Source: Chara braunii
Taxonomy: Eukaryota; Streptophyta; Charophyceae; Charales; Characeae
Length of the DNA stretch: 20,066 nucleotides
NCBI GenBank assembly: GCA_003427395.1
Contig: BFEA01000144.1
Coordinates: 1,883,327-1,903,392 of the forward strand
Direction of reading: 5' to 3'
Position 1 is the first letter of the stretch, and each line of letters starts with the position of its first letter. The notes under the pieces were generated by a model. It was given only the letters and a program-made list of their open reading frames with translations, did no database searches and was not told where the DNA came from. The position numbers were made by a program, and so were the translations under genes. Positions 17,325-20,066 of the stretch are shown piece after piece.

Positions 17325-17605
17325 GATAATTGGTGGAAATTGCCCATGCAGAAACCTTTTTGGTTTTGGGCACCCTAAAAAACCCAGGCCAGTACTATGC
17401 TCCCAGGGATAACCATCGGGGGGTATTTTCATCCCACGTCAGGCCGGTAGACCGGTAGGGCCCACGAAAATCCAACTCAAGTAGGGCCCGACATGGGATG
17501 AAAATACCCCCCAATAGTTTTTCCAGGGTGCATAGCACTCGGCCTTTTCTTGGGGGAGTGCCATAAACCGAAACGTTTCCCCATGGGGGCTTTCCACCAA
17601 TTATA
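17325..17605. repeat. 281-bp imperfect palindrome
   Basis: The left arm 17325-17440 pairs with the right arm 17490-17605 around a 49-base loop. The inner 23 bases (17418-17440 against 17490-17512, GGGGGGTATTTTCATCCCA then YGTC) differ at one position. Outer blocks also pair: ATAATTGGTGGAAA, GCCC, GAAAC, GGTTT, GGCAC, GGCC, CTATGC, CCC. The minus-strand frame across it (17395-17763) simply reads through the palindrome. It could be a foldback transposon or the template of a long hairpin RNA. No target duplication was identified. Confidence 0.8.
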
Positions 17606-18419
17606 CTCTTTATTCCCATGCGTGGTTGCCATGGTCTTGCTATACATACCCTCACATTGTCGCACTTTTTCTTGTCGGGCGTCCTCAGGCGCCCAGAAAG
17701 CCAACAGGCTGTCACGCAGGATTTTGTATGATGTTTGCAATAAATAAAAATGAAAGATAGCAAATCCCTTCCTGTTGTGTGCGTCCGGCTTCGAGCGAGA
17801 CCCTTCGATTGCGATCTTCGCCGGCCCCCGGTCTTTGGAATCTTTTATTTTGATTCAGAACAGCAGAGAATTATGCAAATAATAATTATCGGAAAATTGG
17901 AATGTCATGCATGCATCATTCAACCAATTTACTAATTTTGAGAACTGTGATTATATCATCATAGGAAGCAACCATCATGCAAGGGCAATGCAGAGAAGCA
18001 AGACTGACTGACTATCGCAAATAACAAAAATAAATGAGGGAAGAATGAGAACTCATAATAATCTCAAGGAGTACAGATGAACAGGCACGACCAACACTAG
18101 GCAAAAGTCCTCACTTATCCCTCTAGGTCACATACTCAATTTCTCATTTGGCAGTGCGTCTCTCGTGCTTTGAGCCATGCTTGTGTACCCTCTGAGATTG
18201 TGGCCTCTAAACGTAGAGCCACCTGAAGCCTGCAAGCTCTGAGCACTTTCACCCAAGTTCCATGACACGGAAATCAACCATGGCACAAAACTCCTCTCAT
18301 AGCGTAGTAAGATAGGGTCTGGAAAAAATCCCTCTTCTGAGATGTTGGAACCCTGAGGGCTCTGTCACTGCTTCATAGTCAATCTGCACTGATGAGATGT
18401 ATCTCTTCGCCAGATCCAC
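17606..18419. other. Intergenic DNA, no gene seen
   Basis: Only short frames on either strand. It would hold the 3' untranslated region of the minus-strand frame ending at 18420. No poly-A signal, RNA gene or repeat stands out. Confidence 0.45.
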
Positions 18420-18842
18420 CTAGTCACTCCAATCCGAGTCGTCAGTAAGAGTGAAAGGCACTAGCGGTTTATGATAGTCGGTGTAGAGCTTAGGTCCAAG
18501 ACTGCGGACCAGCCTGGTACCATTCTCGTCAAACTCTCTCTCTCTCTCCTCAAGATACCTGGCTGCTGAGACCCTGACTGAGTCAAAAAGCTCATGTGCC
18601 TCTTTACCCCTCCTCAAGTATGCCCTAAAGTCATGAACAATACCGCCTGCAAACTCGGCATGAACCACATGGATGGATAGGTCTCCTTGTTTGAAATTGA
18701 CTGCACTTACATACCGGTACGGGAAAGCATCTTTGAGGGCAATCATGTTGAGGCTGGCAAGGATACGAGTCTTTTGATAGAAACCCAATCTAATGAAAGT
18801 TGATCCCAGTGCTAGAAGGCAATAACCAAGTTTCTGTCCCGT
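18420..18842 (-). CDS. Unrecognised protein, probable last exon
   Basis: On the minus strand this frame is open from 18842 (TGA just upstream at 18843-18845) to a TAG at 18420. The first ATG is at 18746, which would give 108 residues. The frame upstream of it also reads like protein (LGYCLLALGSTFIRLGFYQK), so a spliced start is more likely. A pyrimidine-containing acceptor GCCTTCTAG ends at 18812. The sequence is soluble in character, with FKQGDLSIHVVHAEFAGG, then GIVHDFRAYLRRGKEAHELF, a charged stretch EEREREFDE, and an acidic end TDDSDWSD. The AGGIVHDFR segment loosely recalls the G-x-x-HD motif of Harbinger-type DDE nucleases, but the other motifs are not present and I do not rely on it. 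No upstream exon was found in the 250 bases before it. Confidence 0.45.
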   Translation of the reverse strand, partial: TGQKLGYCLLALGSTFIRLGFYQKTRILASLNMIALKDAFPYRYVSAVNFKQGDLSIHVVHAEFAGGIVHDFRAYLRRGKEAHELFDSVRVSAARYLEEREREFDENGTRLVRSLGPKLYTDYHKPLVPFTLTDDSDWSD

Positions 18843-18845
18843 TCA

Positions 18846-19441
18846 GACTGAGATCTGACTGTTGCAAAGATGACACATTACCATGCACTGACTGCAATTG
18901 AATGATGTTAAACTGCTAACTGAAAACTGACTGAGTGTTGATTGGAAACTCTGATTGAGTCCTGATTAAGTCCAGAGATGTACAGTCACCTAATACTGAT
19001 CACTTGTAAAGGCCGCAGATTGTTGAGATGTTTTCATTAGCTGAGGAGCTGGTGGAAACCACAAAGGAAAAGTTTCCGAATCTTTTATGCTTACTCGAGC
19101 TTCGCCCTGGCCTTCTCCACCGTTTCTAGAAATGATCCTGTGCTGTGTAATTTGCCGTCGCGATCGTAAAAATAGAGTACGTATTCAATGTATTTCTCCC
19201 CCCCGACTTTTTAGACCGCACGTCCTCTCTGAGTCTGCCTATCAGACTCCATGTCTAAGTAGGCCTCTTCCTCCCATCCTTCTCTCTTGTCCCTGTTTGA
19301 TCTGTTTTTTACCACCAGGATCTCTCCACCCCTCATGGCTCCTCCACACCCTATGTCTCGGGCGACGAAGTAGAATAGAAAGCAGTCCTTCCTCTTTTCT
19401 ATTTTTTTAATTTTCACTTTTTTCTTCATACAAGCAGCGTC
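18846..19441. other. Intergenic DNA
   Basis: CTGATT and CTGACT-type words recur between 18845 and 18975. From about 19200 the + strand becomes C/T-rich. The frames here are low complexity. No gene recognised. Confidence 0.45.
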
Positions 19442-19511
19442 GTCACCGGGTAAGGGGACAACCCGTGCATACTCCTGTCACCTGGTAAGGGGACAGCCCG
19501 TGCATACTCCT
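19442..19511 (+). repeat. 35-bp tandem duplication
   Basis: Two units of GTCACC-K-GGTAAGGGGACA-R-CCCGTGCATACTCCT at 19442-19476 and 19477-19511, differing at two positions. Confidence 0.9.
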
Positions 19512-19529
19512 GTACGACCAGACGGGGTT

Positions 19530-19678
19530 GTCGAGGGGGTGGATAGGCTGGGGGGGGGTCGGGTGTCGGAGGGTACCTTCCCATTCAAAATAAAAAATTA
19601 TTATTATTATTATTTTTTTTAGTCCGCAGTCAAAAAAAAAAAAAAAAAGATAGATTAATTGATTAATTAATTGGTTGA

Positions 19679-19723
<45 letters not shown>

Positions 19724-20066
19724 AATTGATTGATTAATTGATTGATTGATTGATTGATTGGATGATTGATTGATTGATTGATTGATTGGTTAATTGATTG
19801 CTTGATTGATTGTAAATGATTGCTTGATTGTCAGTGATTGATTGATTGATTGATTGATGGATNGATTGATTGATTGATTGATTGACTGATTGATTGACTG
19901 ATTGATTGATTAATTGGTTTGGTGTGGGGGGGTCGCCTCCCCCCCATGAACACACACACACAAACACACTTGCAAACTCACACACTCGCACACACACAAA
20001 CACACACACACACACGCACACACACACACGCACACGCACACGCAAACACACACACACACCCACCCA
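19530..20066 (+). repeat. Compound simple repeat, copy 2 (runs off the window)
   Basis: In order: the head GGCTGGGG and TCGGGTGTCGGAGGGTACC (to about 19580), A-rich DNA with ATT repeats (19587-19610), an A-run, a GATT tract (about 19655-19918), a hairpin of seven G, TCGCCT and seven C (19926-19945), then a CA/CACG array to the window end. This is the same modular order and strand as 4825-5555. Minus-strand frames through it are repeat translations. Confidence 0.88.

Noticed and set aside
17395-17763. 122-codon minus-strand frame
   Set aside because: It reads through both arms of the 281-bp palindrome and has no protein features beyond that.

Overview
This is a gene-poor, repeat-rich stretch of a eukaryotic nuclear genome assembly. 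The signs are a spliced gene with GT-AG intron borders and a TATA box, a tRNA-derived SINE with a target-site duplication, small inverted-repeat transposons, long microsatellites and homopolymers, and no operons or ribosome binding sites. Single ambiguous bases are scattered through it. A leftover mate-pair library adapter at 12023-12060 shows it is a short-read assembly. I cannot place the lineage. A large algal or plant-like genome would fit, but that is a guess.

Layout. Positions 1-1110 hold homopolymers, GC-rich palindromic words and one end of a small transposon (copy A). Positions 1111-4840 are mostly featureless DNA with a dispersed repeat (2547-2766) and a few weak, conflicting open frames. 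Positions 4840-5555 hold a compound simple repeat (GATT tract, G7/C7 hairpin, CA tract) that recurs at 19530-20066. Positions 5556-7440 are an AT-rich zone carrying three small transposons in a row (copies B, C and D). They have terminal inverted repeats close to CTAGGYTACC or CAGGGTTACC and 8-bp target duplications. Positions 7440-10840 are anonymous. A second copy of the dispersed repeat (10848-11486) is split by the SINE at 10942-11381. The best gene follows the adapter: a two-exon gene for a 166-residue secreted, cysteine-rich protein (12737-13883), with a TATA box and an upstream open frame. Positions 15150-16440 are strongly pyrimidine-rich on the + strand. A 281-bp imperfect palindrome lies at 17325-17605. 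A probable exon of an unrecognised gene is on the minus strand at 18420-18842.

The most unusual signal is the transposon family A-D. The termini and an AT-rich core are conserved, but the GC-rich arms next to the termini are built from short self-complementary words. These words differ between copies and match between the two arms of one copy. The genes and repeats show no shared pathway. The main interactions visible are insertional: the SINE inside a dispersed repeat, and the small transposons clustered in AT-rich DNA. The adapter means that continuity between the left 12 kb and the right 8 kb should not be assumed.
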